Shown: piece after piece, positions 16,321-24,891 of the stretch
How the letters are laid out: each line of letters begins with the position of its first letter
Position numbering within the stretch: the stretch's first letter is position 1
Assembly: GCA_027486765.1 (NCBI GenBank)
Contig: JAIXOO010000451.1
Span: forward strand, 1-56,504
Direction: 5' to 3'
Source of the DNA: Saprospiraceae bacterium
Lineage (GTDB): Bacteria; Bacteroidota; Bacteroidia; Chitinophagales; Saprospiraceae
Length of the DNA: 56,504 nucleotides
The notes under the pieces: model-generated
Told to the model about the DNA's origin: nothing
Database searches by the model: none
The model's input: only the letters and a program-made list of their open reading frames with translations
Made by a program: the position numbers and the translations under genes

Positions 16321-19176
16321 ATGAAGTACATTTTTTGTCTGCTATTTATCTTTTCAAAAATTGGCATTAGCTACGCTGTTGTAGGAAAATATCCTATTCA
16401 AAATTTTATGCCTTCCGACTACAAAGCCGGAATACAGAATATTGATTTTGCACAAAACAGGGATATGACTTTGTTCGTCGCAAATAACCTCGGTATCCTT
16501 TCTTACAATGGAAAAACATGGGAGAAGCATGCCTTCCAAACGGGTAAAAAACAGCGCTCCTTGGCATTTGACAAACAAGCAAACCGTTTGTATTTTGGTT
16601 CACAGGGGGCATTCGGGTACTTTGATAGCGACTGGAAGATGGTGTCGCTCAAAGACAAAATACCACAGTCTTCTCCCGATTTCGATGAGGTATGGGATGT
16701 TTTCCTGCTCAACTCAAAAGCCTATTTTTGCACCTTCCAAGGTATTTACATCTATGATGGCCGAACCATTTCTGTCCTTTCCCACAAGGATGGGTTCAAC
16801 CGTACCTTTCAGACCAATGGAAAGTTATTTGCCCAAAGCAAGCAGGGACAACTTTTTGAGATAAAGGACAAGCAACTCCTCACTCCTGCTTACCTGCCGA
16901 GTTCGAGCGACGAAACCATTGCAGGTGTCATCTCACAAGACGGTGGATACCTTTTGATCTACAATTCCGGGAAAATCGAATTTGCCACTTCGTATGGGGC
17001 TGAGGGCAAGTATGATGCGTTGAGCAACGCATTGCGAGGCAAGTACATCAACCATGTGCTTCAACTATCTGATAGCCGACTGGCCATTTCTACCCAGACG
17101 GCTGGGATGTTTCTTTTCGATTTGCAAAAACAGTCCTTCGAGAACATCAAGACCCAGGATGGCTTACTGTCCAACGCCTGTTTGCGCGCCTTTCAAGACT
17201 ATTCCGGGAACCTGTGGGTGGGCATGCAAAACGGGATTGCCCTCATCGACATCAATTCCCCGATGCGCTTCATTAACCAGGAAATCAACATTCAGGGCAG
17301 CGGGTATGAAGCTTACCATAGGGATGAAGGTACCTATTACACTACATCCGGTGGCATCTACTTTTTGGCGAAAAATGCAGGCCAAAGCGTATTTCTTAAA
17401 GGAACGGAAGGCCCTGCATACGGGATGCAAAACATCTCCGGGAAATTGTATGCCGGACACCACACCGGACTTTTCCTACTGGCGAACGGGACCGCTAAAC
17501 GGATCGCCACTACGCATGGGTTGTGGGTGGTAAAACAGCTGCAATCTAACCCTGGTTTTGCCATCGGCGGCACCTACTCGGGCTTGTATCTTTTCAGGAT
17601 AAATGCAAAAATGGAACTTGAAGGGGTCGGAAAAATCTCAGGTTTTAAGGAGACAAGCCGTTTTTTTGAAGAAGACCGGCAAGGAAAAATCTGGGTAGGG
17701 CAGTTCTACAAAGGCTTGTACCAATTGTCGTTGTCAAGCGATTTAACGGCGGCGGCTGTACATAAAATTTCCGCCAGCCAAGGCCTCCCAATGGATGAGC
17801 AGATTATATTGAGTCGAATTGACAACGAACTGTATCTGGGTACCCCCAAAGGAGTGTATAAAATAGATCAGGCCAAGAATCGCATCGTAAAATCGGAGAC
17901 CTTTTCCACCGTTATCGGGGAACACCAGGTCTATTTAATGGTACAAGACAACCAAAAAAATGTCCATGTCTACACGGATGACATTGCAGGCTTTTTTAAA
18001 CAAATCAGTGTCGACAACTATACCTTTGTGCCGTCTTCCTTGTTTCGTTTGCGTTATTCTTTCAACAATGATTTACTGAATGTTTCGGTGCATGCCGACA
18101 ATGGCGTGTTGTTCAATGCCAACGAAGGTTTTATCCAGTACCGGGCTGAGTTAGAGAATCTTTTGGCTGCTGAAAAACCTTTGATCGTAAGCAAAGTAAT
18201 CAATGTGGCTGAAGACAGCATTTTGTATGAACGAAAACCCTTTGGTGTGAAATTGGAAAATCCGGTGCATTTGACGGTTTCGTATCGGGCCAAAGTGTTG
18301 CAGTTCGAAGTGGAGGCGTTTCAGTTCAATGAAGTGAACAACCAGCAGTTTCGTTATCGCCTGAAAGGTTTTGACGAGGGGTATGGGGAATGGACTTACG
18401 CTACAGTCAAGGAATACACCAATCTTAAGGAAGGTGCATATGAGTTTAGGGTGCAAACCAAAAACTTTCTGGGGCAGATCATCACGAGCAAGCCCATTTT
18501 TTTAAAAGTAAAACCGCCGTTTCATCGGAGTCTGCTGGCCCGGATTTTATATGTGGCTTTGGGTATTTTGTGTCTGCTGATGGTGTCCAAGCTGCAAAAG
18601 GGCCGGTACAAGTTGAGGGCACAAAAAGCGGAAGAGGTGAAACAACAGGAATTGATGAAAAAACAGCAGGAGTTGATCGACATAGAACATCAAAAGGAAC
18701 AGGCGGTACGACAAATAGAAGAGGACAAGATGAAAAGTGAACTGCAGCACCTCAATAGCTTGCTGGCAGCTTCCACCATGAATTTGGTGGTGAAAAACAC
18801 CTTCATGGAAACCATCAAAGAAGAATTGGAAGAAGTGAAGCAAAAAGGGAAAAGTGTGGAAACAAAACACGCCCTGGAGAAAATCGTAAGGGAAATTGAT
18901 ACTTCGTTAAGGCTTCAAGAAGACTGGAATCAGTTTGAATATCATTTTGACCAGGTTCACGGAGATTTTCTGAATCGCCTCAGGGAGCACTTCTCCGACC
19001 TCACCCCCAATGAGCAAAGGCTTTGCGTCCTGTTGCGGCTAAACCTGAGTACCAAAGAAATCTCCAACCTCATGAGCATCTCTCTCCGGGGGGTGGAAAT
19101 TGCCCGTTACCGCCTCCGCAAAAAATTGGGACTGGACTTGGGGCAAAATTTGTCGAAGTTTATTTTAGAGTATTAA
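16321..19176 (+). CDS. Membrane sensor-regulator with beta-propeller, Y_Y_Y, coiled coil and LuxR-type HTH
   Basis: A 951-residue protein starting at the ATG that begins a signal peptide (MKYIFCLLFIFSKIGISYA). An upstream ATG at 16279 would add 14 residues. The periplasmic part has repeated Reg_prop-like propeller blades (for example GNLWVGMQNGIALI and GKIWVGQFYKGLYQL), then a Y_Y_Y domain (YRLKGFDEGYGEWTYA). One transmembrane helix follows at about residue 741-760, then a long cytoplasmic coiled coil. The C-terminal winged LuxR/GerE-type HTH (LTPNEQRLCVLLRLNLSTKEISNLM) starts near residue 893. There is no histidine kinase or receiver, so it signals in one chain like SusR. It is divergent from the glucan operon and probably activates it on sensing beta-1,3-glucan oligosaccharides. 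Confidence 0.88.
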   Translation: MKYIFCLLFIFSKIGISYAVVGKYPIQNFMPSDYKAGIQNIDFAQNRDMTLFVANNLGILSYNGKTWEKHAFQTGKKQRSLAFDKQANRLYFGSQGAFGYFDSDWKMVSLKDKIPQSSPDFDEVWDVFLLNSKAYFCTFQGIYIYDGRTISVLSHKDGFNRTFQTNGKLFAQSKQGQLFEIKDKQLLTPAYLPSSSDETIAGVISQDGGYLLIYNSGKIEFATSYGAEGKYDALSNALRGKYINHVLQLSDSRLAISTQTAGMFLFDLQKQSFENIKTQDGLLSNACLRAFQDYSGNLWVGMQNGIALIDINSPMRFINQEINIQGSGYEAYHRDEGTYYTTSGGIYFLAKNAGQSVFLKGTEGPAYGMQNISGKLYAGHHTGLFLLANGTAKRIATTHGLWVVKQLQSNPGFAIGGTYSGLYLFRINAKMELEGVGKISGFKETSRFFEEDRQGKIWVGQFYKGLYQLSLSSDLTAAAVHKISASQGLPMDEQIILSRIDNELYLGTPKGVYKIDQAKNRIVKSETFSTVIGEHQVYLMVQDNQKNVHVYTDDIAGFFKQISVDNYTFVPSSLFRLRYSFNNDLLNVSVHADNGVLFNANEGFIQYRAELENLLAAEKPLIVSKVINVAEDSILYERKPFGVKLENPVHLTVSYRAKVLQFEVEAFQFNEVNNQQFRYRLKGFDEGYGEWTYATVKEYTNLKEGAYEFRVQTKNFLGQIITSKPIFLKVKPPFHRSLLARILYVALGILCLLMVSKLQKGRYKLRAQKAEEVKQQELMKKQQELIDIEHQKEQAVRQIEEDKMKSELQHLNSLLAASTMNLVVKNTFMETIKEELEEVKQKGKSVETKHALEKIVREIDTSLRLQEDWNQFEYHFDQVHGDFLNRLREHFSDLTPNEQRLCVLLRLNLSTKEISNLMSISLRGVEIARYRLRKKLGLDLGQNLSKFILEY

Positions 19177-19177
19177 T

Positions 19178-19218
19178 ACCTGAGTCATCCCAATTAAGAA
19201 ATTTGGGATGACTCAGGT
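19178..19218. terminator. Bidirectional terminator-like hairpin
   Basis: A perfect 16-bp inverted repeat, ACCTGAGTCATCCCAA (19178-19193) and TTGGGATGACTCAGGT (19203-19218), lies between the convergent regulator and ACR3 genes. It begins just after the regulator stop codon. Its position suits a shared terminator. Confidence 0.7.
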
Positions 19219-19264
19219 TTGATCATAAAGAGATTCAAAGTTCCAAACGCATTAAATAAAGGCT

Positions 19265-20332
<1,068 letters not shown>

Positions 20333-20400
20333 GTTTTTAGGTTGAAATGGTATTGAAAAATTAGATTTCGGGCGAATTGATTATCAGGGAATTATTAGGC

Positions 20401-20568
20401 AACGACTAGCGGCAGCGCCGCCAAAACGTCTGTAGCTTTAATGCATGGTACCTGATTAAAGGTGCAGAGCACCGTAACTCCTGCTTCTTTGTTGCGGTGC
20501 TCTGCACCTTTACCTCAGAATTCGGCACTTCAGGCTACAGACGTTTAGCGGCTCTGCCGCTGGTCGTT
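20401..20568. repeat. Nested palindromic element (REP-like) between arsC and acr3
   Basis: The outer arms 20401-20436 and 20534-20568 pair with about three mismatches and one gap over 36 bp; both carry AGCGGCAG and CGTCTGTAGC. An inner pair at 20458-20478 and 20491-20511 matches 20 of 21 bases around the core GGTGCAGAGCACC, which is itself nearly palindromic. The whole could fold into one long cruciform or two nested stems. Its right half resembles the element at 42641-42717, so it belongs to a dispersed family. Confidence 0.85.
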
Positions 20569-20607
20569 GAGCTTAAGATTGCTTAGTTTATTGACAATCA
20601 ATCCACT

Positions 20608-21033
20608 CTATTGCAAGTACTGTTTCGCGAAATCCCCGAAATACACCTTGATCACCTCCCGCACTTCCCGAAACTGCTGCATGATTTCCTCCTCGCTCCC
20701 CACAGCCTTAGCCGGATCTGGAAAATTGTGGTGAAACTTTTGCGCTTTGCCCGGAAAAATAGGGCAACGCTCGTTCGCATTGTCGCATACCGTGATCACG
20801 TAGTCGAAATCTACATCCAGGTATTCATTGACGTTGTTGGAAGTATGCTGGCTGATGTCGATGCCATCTTCCTGCATGGTAGCGATGGCGCGAGGGTTAA
20901 CGCCGTGGGTTTCAACTCCGGCGCTGTATACTTTTACTTTGCTCGGGTCGGTAAAATACTCCAAATACCCGTGGGCAATCTGGCTGCGGCAAGAATTGCC
21001 AGTGCAAAGGACCAGGACGTTTTTGTGACTCAT
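20608..21033 (-). CDS. arsC: Arsenate reductase, LMW-PTP type
   Basis: A 141-residue low-molecular-weight protein-tyrosine-phosphatase-fold enzyme. The P-loop motif Cys10-T-G-N-S-Cys15-Arg16 (CX5R) lies at the N-terminus, as needed for nucleophilic attack on arsenate. The start at 21033 (MSHKNVLVLC) is chosen because the fold begins there and the upstream gene stops at 21045; an in-frame upstream start would overlap that gene by 112 bp. It reduces As(V) to As(III) for export by the ACR3 pump. It is the fourth gene of the ars operon, 11 bp after the DUF6428 gene. Family members of this type usually recycle through thioredoxin. Confidence 0.93.
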   Translation of the reverse strand: MSHKNVLVLCTGNSCRSQIAHGYLEYFTDPSKVKVYSAGVETHGVNPRAIATMQEDGIDISQHTSNNVNEYLDVDFDYVITVCDNANERCPIFPGKAQKFHHNFPDPAKAVGSEEEIMQQFREVREVIKVYFGDFAKQYLQ

Positions 21034-21044
21034 CGGTTTGGATT

Positions 21045-21518
21045 TTAACAACAACCGCCGCCGGGTGTACAAGTACTTTGAGTGGCGAGGGTCAATTCGG
21101 AAAACTTGATTTTGGGCTTTGCCTGAGGGATATTGCACTTGATTTTGGCCAGGCAATCTGTTTCCTTCGCAACCAGCACAAAAGCGTCGTCATCAATGCT
21201 CAAACCGTATTTTCCAATGGTTTCGGTTTGGTATTCCACCTCGATTTCCAAATCCTCTTCATTCAATACCTTTTTGGATTGATCAAGGATGTTCAACAAA
21301 TTGCGCGGCGTTAATCGGTGGTCGGTATCATCGGCTACCCAAATTTGCAGGTTGGCCGATTTTTCTTCGTGAACATCGCCACCACAGTCAATAAAATGTT
21401 TGGTGATGCGCCCTACCTCGGTGATGTGGAAATGGAGGGGGACACATTCGCCATTGGGCAGTTTGAAGCCAACCGAATTGAGGGTGGCTAAGTGGGTTTT
21501 GAATTCTGAAATTTTCAT
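21045..21518 (-). CDS. DUF6428 family protein of ars operons, Cys-rich tail
   Basis: A 157-residue soluble protein recognised as the DUF6428 type often found in Bacteroidota arsenic operons. The N-terminal part reads FKLPNGECVPLHFHITEVGR, the middle carries DCGGDVHEEK, and the C-terminus ends STCTPGGGCC. Three cysteines in the last eight residues suggest soft-metal (As(III)) binding, for example as a metallochaperone to the efflux pump, but that is inference; no function is established to my knowledge. It sits between the phosphoesterase (16 bp upstream) and arsC (11 bp downstream). Confidence 0.8.
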   Translation of the reverse strand: MKISEFKTHLATLNSVGFKLPNGECVPLHFHITEVGRITKHFIDCGGDVHEEKSANLQIWVADDTDHRLTPRNLLNILDQSKKVLNEEDLEIEVEYQTETIGKYGLSIDDDAFVLVAKETDCLAKIKCNIPQAKPKIKFSELTLATQSTCTPGGGCC

Positions 21519-21534
21519 GTTGTTTTTTTAGAAT

Positions 21535-22302
21535 TTAGTATGCTTTCCGCAACATATCCGCGTATTCATTGGGCAATGGACTAGCCTCTACGGCGCTCGC
21601 GATGCTTTCCACATCGTAAGAGACCCTTACGAACTCCACGCTCAGGCTCTCGATTTTGCTCATGGAAGTTTCAGGGGTAATTTCGAGTATGACGTAACAA
21701 GCCCTTACGTCGCCATCTTTGGGTTTGCCTACGGAGCCAATGTTGATGGCATGACGGAAAGTGTTGCCGTCTTCATTGCTTAAAGTGCGGTGGTAAGGTT
21801 TGTGGGTATGTCCAAAAGCCATGATGTCGGCCTGTGCTTGTTCCATGATGCGCAGCAGGCTTTTTTCGTCCCGGTCTTCAAACAAATATTCGTTGATTTT
21901 GCGTGGACTGCCGTGTACGAGCAGCAAGCGGAATTTCTCCCCATTGAACTCAAAGTCCAGGGCAAAATGCCGGGGCAATTCCTTCAAAAAAGCACGCTCA
22001 GCGGGCTGAACGATCGAGTTGGTGTAAGCGATGGAAATGGCACCGTGGCTTTTATCAATCGGTTCTTTGTAGGCACAACCACAACTGTCGGAAGCCAGGC
22101 CAATGCCCTCGTCGTAATTCCCGGCAATGGTGGGAATTTTCCTTCGTTGAATTTCCTGAATGACTTCGTTGGGGTAGGGGGCATAGCCTACCAAATCCCC
22201 CAAACAATAGATCAAATCGGGGTTCTTTTGGTCAATGTCTGCCAAGACAGCCTGTAATGCGGGCAAGTTGGCGTGGATGTCACTAAAAAGTGCAATTTTC
22301 AT
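21535..22302 (-). CDS. Metallophosphoesterase (calcineurin-like, YfcE/Metallophos_2 type)
   Basis: A 255-residue metal-dependent phosphoesterase. It has the full motif series: DIHAN near residue 8, GDLVGYAP near 36, GNYDEG near 63, LLVHGSPRKI near 127 and FGHTHKPY near 160. These supply the di-metal centre. It is the second gene of the ars operon, 12 bp after arsR. Substrate is unknown. Phosphoesterases of this type appear in other Bacteroidota ars operons, so a role in arsenate/phosphate ester handling is plausible but not shown. The ATG at 22302 gives the canonical MKIALFSDIHAN start. Confidence 0.85.
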   Translation of the reverse strand: MKIALFSDIHANLPALQAVLADIDQKNPDLIYCLGDLVGYAPYPNEVIQEIQRRKIPTIAGNYDEGIGLASDSCGCAYKEPIDKSHGAISIAYTNSIVQPAERAFLKELPRHFALDFEFNGEKFRLLLVHGSPRKINEYLFEDRDEKSLLRIMEQAQADIMAFGHTHKPYHRTLSNEDGNTFRHAINIGSVGKPKDGDVRACYVILEITPETSMSKIESLSVEFVRVSYDVESIASAVEASPLPNEYADMLRKAY

Positions 22303-22314
22303 AAGGTTGGGTAT

Positions 22315-22644
22315 TTAACAATTGCAGCTGATGTCGTGAATGGTGAGCGAAAACAATCCCTCAAACTGCGCTTTGACGGTCCGCCACTTTTCTACATTGA
22401 GGCAATAATTCACGTTCAAACCACTGATCTCGCCCTTGATCAGCCCCGCGTTTTTCAACTCCTGCAAATGCTGGCATACCGTGGCGCGACTCAAGGGCAA
22501 TTCATTGGCAATATCACCGGAAATGCAAGTTTTTTGTGCAGCCAGGAGCTTGATGATCGCAATGCGGGCAGGGTGGGAGAGGAGCTTGGCAAACAGCGCC
22601 AGCTCTTGTAATTCGGGATCAAATTCGGTAGTTTTGGCGTGCAT
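22315..22644 (-). CDS. arsR: ArsR/SmtB-family repressor
   Basis: A 109-residue winged-helix regulator (LLSHPARIAIIKLL, then the recognition helix region LSRATVCQHLQELKNAGLI). The classical ELCVCDL arsenic-binding motif is absent. Available cysteines are Cys40, Cys57, Cys81 and the C-terminal Cys107-x-Cys109 pair, so As(III) could be bound by a different Cys arrangement. It is the first gene of the ars operon and very likely autoregulates it through the palindrome just upstream. Confidence 0.9.
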   Translation of the reverse strand: MHAKTTEFDPELQELALFAKLLSHPARIAIIKLLAAQKTCISGDIANELPLSRATVCQHLQELKNAGLIKGEISGLNVNYCLNVEKWRTVKAQFEGLFSLTIHDISCNC

Positions 22645-22660
22645 AGAGCGCTTTTAGTTT

Positions 22661-22677
22661 GTATGTCGTAAACATAC
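22661..22677 (-). promoter_or_regulatory. Candidate ArsR operator/promoter
   Basis: A perfect 6-bp dyad, GTATGT-N5-ACATAC, is centred about 25 bp upstream of the arsR ATG. On the minus strand the same bases include TATGTTTA, close to the Bacteroidota -7 consensus TAnnTTTG. A repressor bound here would cover the -7 element. The sequence is seen; the function is inferred from position. Confidence 0.6.
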
Positions 22678-22800
22678 GAATTATAGCTCCCATTTCCTAC
22701 CGCTACTAAAAATTTAACCCAAACTTAATTTAACGTAAACACTAATAGTGCCGAAAATGAGCCACTTCTCTATTTCTAAACACAGCCCCCAAATTTCTAA

Positions 22801-22870
22801 GGTGCCCACTAAGGTGAACTAAGGTGTCTAAGGTGGTGAAAAAAGAAAAAAGCCCTGCGAAGCTGGGTTC
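22801..22870. repeat. Dispersed repeat, AGGTGGT/CCTGCG family, copy 1
   Basis: Reiterated CTAAGGTG words are followed by AGGTGGTGAAAAAAGAAAAA and a small stem CCCTGCGAAGCTGGG. The block from 22831 to 22870 matches 31163-31201 closely. The right-hand arm seen in the other copies is missing here, so this looks like half an element. It lies in the 272-bp gap between arsR and cytidine deaminase, which otherwise holds only the arsR promoter. Confidence 0.7.
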
Positions 22871-22916
22871 TATCAATAACTTAAAAAACCTAATCCTAAG
22901 CTTTGGCTACCCGTTT

Positions 22917-23390
22917 TCACCCCAAATCCTTCCCACTAAACCCAAAAGGCAACAAATCCCCGATCGACTCAAAACGATACATCTTCCCCTCTGGCCCCTG
23001 AATAAGCATGATAATCGGCCCCCCATTGCGCTGCTCATTTTCCCAAATCACCTGCCGACAAGCCCCACAAGGCGAAACAAAAATGTCTTCTTTTGCAGCA
23101 ACTACGGCCATTGCTACCATTTTTTGGGAAGGATACTGTATATTTGCCACGGCTAAGGCATTTCGTTCGGCGCACAAACAAAGCGGGTAGGACGCATTTT
23201 CCTGGTTGGCCCCCGGTACCAGGGTTCCATCCTCCAGCAAAATGGCAGCACCCACTTTGAATGAAGAATACGGCGAATACGATAGGCCCAAGGCTTTTTT
23301 TGCACAGTCCAACAACTCTTGATACTCAGGTGGAAGTTCTGTCGTTGATGCATAACAACGATAGTCCACTTGTAATTTCAACTCTACCAT
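22917..23390 (-). CDS. cdd: Cytidine deaminase
   Basis: A 157-residue homotetrameric-type cytidine deaminase. The zinc site is complete: Cys73-Ala-Glu75 (CAERNA) with the catalytic glutamate, and PCGACRQ with Cys108 and Cys111. It deaminates cytidine and deoxycytidine to uridine in pyrimidine salvage. It is monocistronic, divergent from the saccharopine-dehydrogenase-like gene with 66 bp between the two starts. Length fits the short tetrameric class with a modest N-terminal extension. Confidence 0.95.
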   Translation of the reverse strand: MVELKLQVDYRCYASTTELPPEYQELLDCAKKALGLSYSPYSSFKVGAAILLEDGTLVPGANQENASYPLCLCAERNALAVANIQYPSQKMVAMAVVAAKEDIFVSPCGACRQVIWENEQRNGGPIIMLIQGPEGKMYRFESIGDLLPFGFSGKDLG

Positions 23391-23410
23391 CAGCGCAATT
23401 GGTTTACATC

Positions 23411-23437
23411 AGGGCATGCCCAAAACAAACATGCCCT
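23411..23437. promoter_or_regulatory. Inverted repeat in divergent promoter
   Basis: AGGGCATG (23411-23418) and CATGCCCT (23430-23437) form a perfect 8-bp dyad with an 11-nt spacer in the 66-bp gap between two divergent starts (23390 and 23457). The left part, GGGCATGCCC, is also palindromic by itself. A regulator site for one or both genes is plausible. Confidence 0.45.
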
Positions 23438-23456
23438 TAGTTCAAAAATATACCAT

Positions 23457-24794
23457 ATGAACAACATTCTGATCATCGGAGCCGGACTTTCTTCCAGTTC
23501 ACTGATCAAATATGTATTAGAACAAGCCGCAGTGCGGTCTTGGTTCGTTACTGTTGCGGATGCCCAACTAGAGAACGCCGAAAAAAAAGTAAAAAACCAC
23601 CCCAATGGCCGCGCGGTATGGTTGGACGTACTTAAGGTCAATGACCGCCGCGAATTGATTGGTCGCGCCGATGTGGTCGTATCCATTCTGCCCGCACACT
23701 TGCACCTCGAAGTAGCACACGACTGTGTAAAGCTAAAAAAACACCTGATCACTGCTTCTTACGTTTCGCAGGAAATGTACCGCCTTGGTGATGAAGCCCG
23801 CGATCGGGAGCTGATTTTTATGGGTGAAATGGGCCTGGATCCCGGTATCGACCACATGTCCGCCATGAAAGTCATTGATGAGATCAAAGAAAGTGGAGGC
23901 AAAGTCACCGCTTTTCGCTCCTATACGGGGGGCCTGATTGCACCCGAAAGTGACGACAATCCCTGGCATTACAAAATCACCTGGAACCCTCGGAACGTGG
24001 TTCTAGCGGGTCAAGGGACGGCACAATACCTGGAAAACGGTCGCTTGCGTTACCAGCCTTACCACCGCCTGTACAAGGAATGCCGTACCATCGACATTCC
24101 CGAAGTGGGCAAAATGGAGGCTTACGCCAACCGCGATTCCCTGTTGTACCGCGAAGCATACGGATTGGGCGACATTCCCAATATTTTACGAGGAACTTTG
24201 CGTTACCCTGGATTCTGTGAAGCTTGGGATGCGCTGATTCAGATTGGCTTGACCGATGCTGACTTCCCCATCTTGCATTCTGGCGAAATCTCCTACCACG
24301 AATTGATGGATGCCTACGTGGATCAACACATCGGTGGTTCGGTCAAAGAGCGGATTGCCCAGATGTTGAACGAAGAAGACGTCAATTCACCGATCATGAA
24401 AAAACTGGAATGGTTGGGGGTTTTTAGCAAGAAAAAAATCAAACTGCCCAATGCCACGCCAGCATTGATCCTGGAGCACCTACTGCGGGACAAATGGAAG
24501 CTCAAACCGACTGATAAAGATATGGTGGTAATGCACCATGAATTTGAATACGAGAAAAAAGGTGAAAAACGCATCCGCACTTCCACCATGTCCCAAAAAG
24601 GGGTAAATGCCGAAGAAACCGCGATGGCGCAAACGGTAGGTTTGCCCATGGCCATCTTTGTGAAGCTGGTGGTGGAAGGGAAAATCAAGTCACGCGGGGT
24701 GCAAATTCCGGTGATGAAGGAAGTGTACGAGCCGGTGTTGAGTGAGTTGGAGCAGTATGGGATTGTGTTTAAGGAGATTGATCGGAAGTTGTAG
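23457..24794 (+). CDS. Saccharopine dehydrogenase (LYS9-like)
   Basis: A 445-residue cytoplasmic oxidoreductase. The N-terminal Rossmann fold opens with ILIIGAGLSSSS, and the C-terminal saccharopine-dehydrogenase catalytic domain contains GEMGLDPGIDHMSA and FRSYTGGLIAPESDDNPWHYKITWNPRNVV. The family splits saccharopine to glutamate and aminoadipate semialdehyde, or runs the reverse. In Bacteroidota it may serve lysine degradation. No other lysine gene is adjacent, so the in vivo reaction is inferred from the fold. A related but distinct family member is encoded at 28603-29814. Confidence 0.88.
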   Translation: MNNILIIGAGLSSSSLIKYVLEQAAVRSWFVTVADAQLENAEKKVKNHPNGRAVWLDVLKVNDRRELIGRADVVVSILPAHLHLEVAHDCVKLKKHLITASYVSQEMYRLGDEARDRELIFMGEMGLDPGIDHMSAMKVIDEIKESGGKVTAFRSYTGGLIAPESDDNPWHYKITWNPRNVVLAGQGTAQYLENGRLRYQPYHRLYKECRTIDIPEVGKMEAYANRDSLLYREAYGLGDIPNILRGTLRYPGFCEAWDALIQIGLTDADFPILHSGEISYHELMDAYVDQHIGGSVKERIAQMLNEEDVNSPIMKKLEWLGVFSKKKIKLPNATPALILEHLLRDKWKLKPTDKDMVVMHHEFEYEKKGEKRIRTSTMSQKGVNAEETAMAQTVGLPMAIFVKLVVEGKIKSRGVQIPVMKEVYEPVLSELEQYGIVFKEIDRKL

Positions 24795-24804
24795 GGGGGA
24801 AGGT

Positions 24805-24842
24805 CAAGACTTGGTCGACTGTAAAACTTCGATTAAGTCTTG
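24805..24842 (+). terminator. Probable terminator after saccharopine dehydrogenase
   Basis: CAAGACTT (24805-24812) pairs with AAGTCTTG (24835-24842). A T-rich tract follows after about ten bases. A second stem, CTAGTGC/GCACTAG (24878-24895), runs into the end of the convergent gene. Both are weak by themselves, but the location between convergent genes supports termination. Confidence 0.45.
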
Positions 24843-24891
24843 GCTATGCTTTATTTTTCAAGCGTTTTTGCAATGCACTAGTGCCCAAGCA

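Noticed and set aside
20333-20607. The nested palindrome considered as a tRNA-like or riboswitch structure
   Set aside because: No tRNA consensus positions (TTCGA loop, acceptor end) are present, and the symmetric nested arms and second copy elsewhere fit a repeat element better.
22824-23156. A 110-codon plus-strand frame over the ars-cdd gap and the end of cdd
   Set aside because: It begins in the dispersed repeat and runs antisense through cytidine deaminase, with a low-complexity product.
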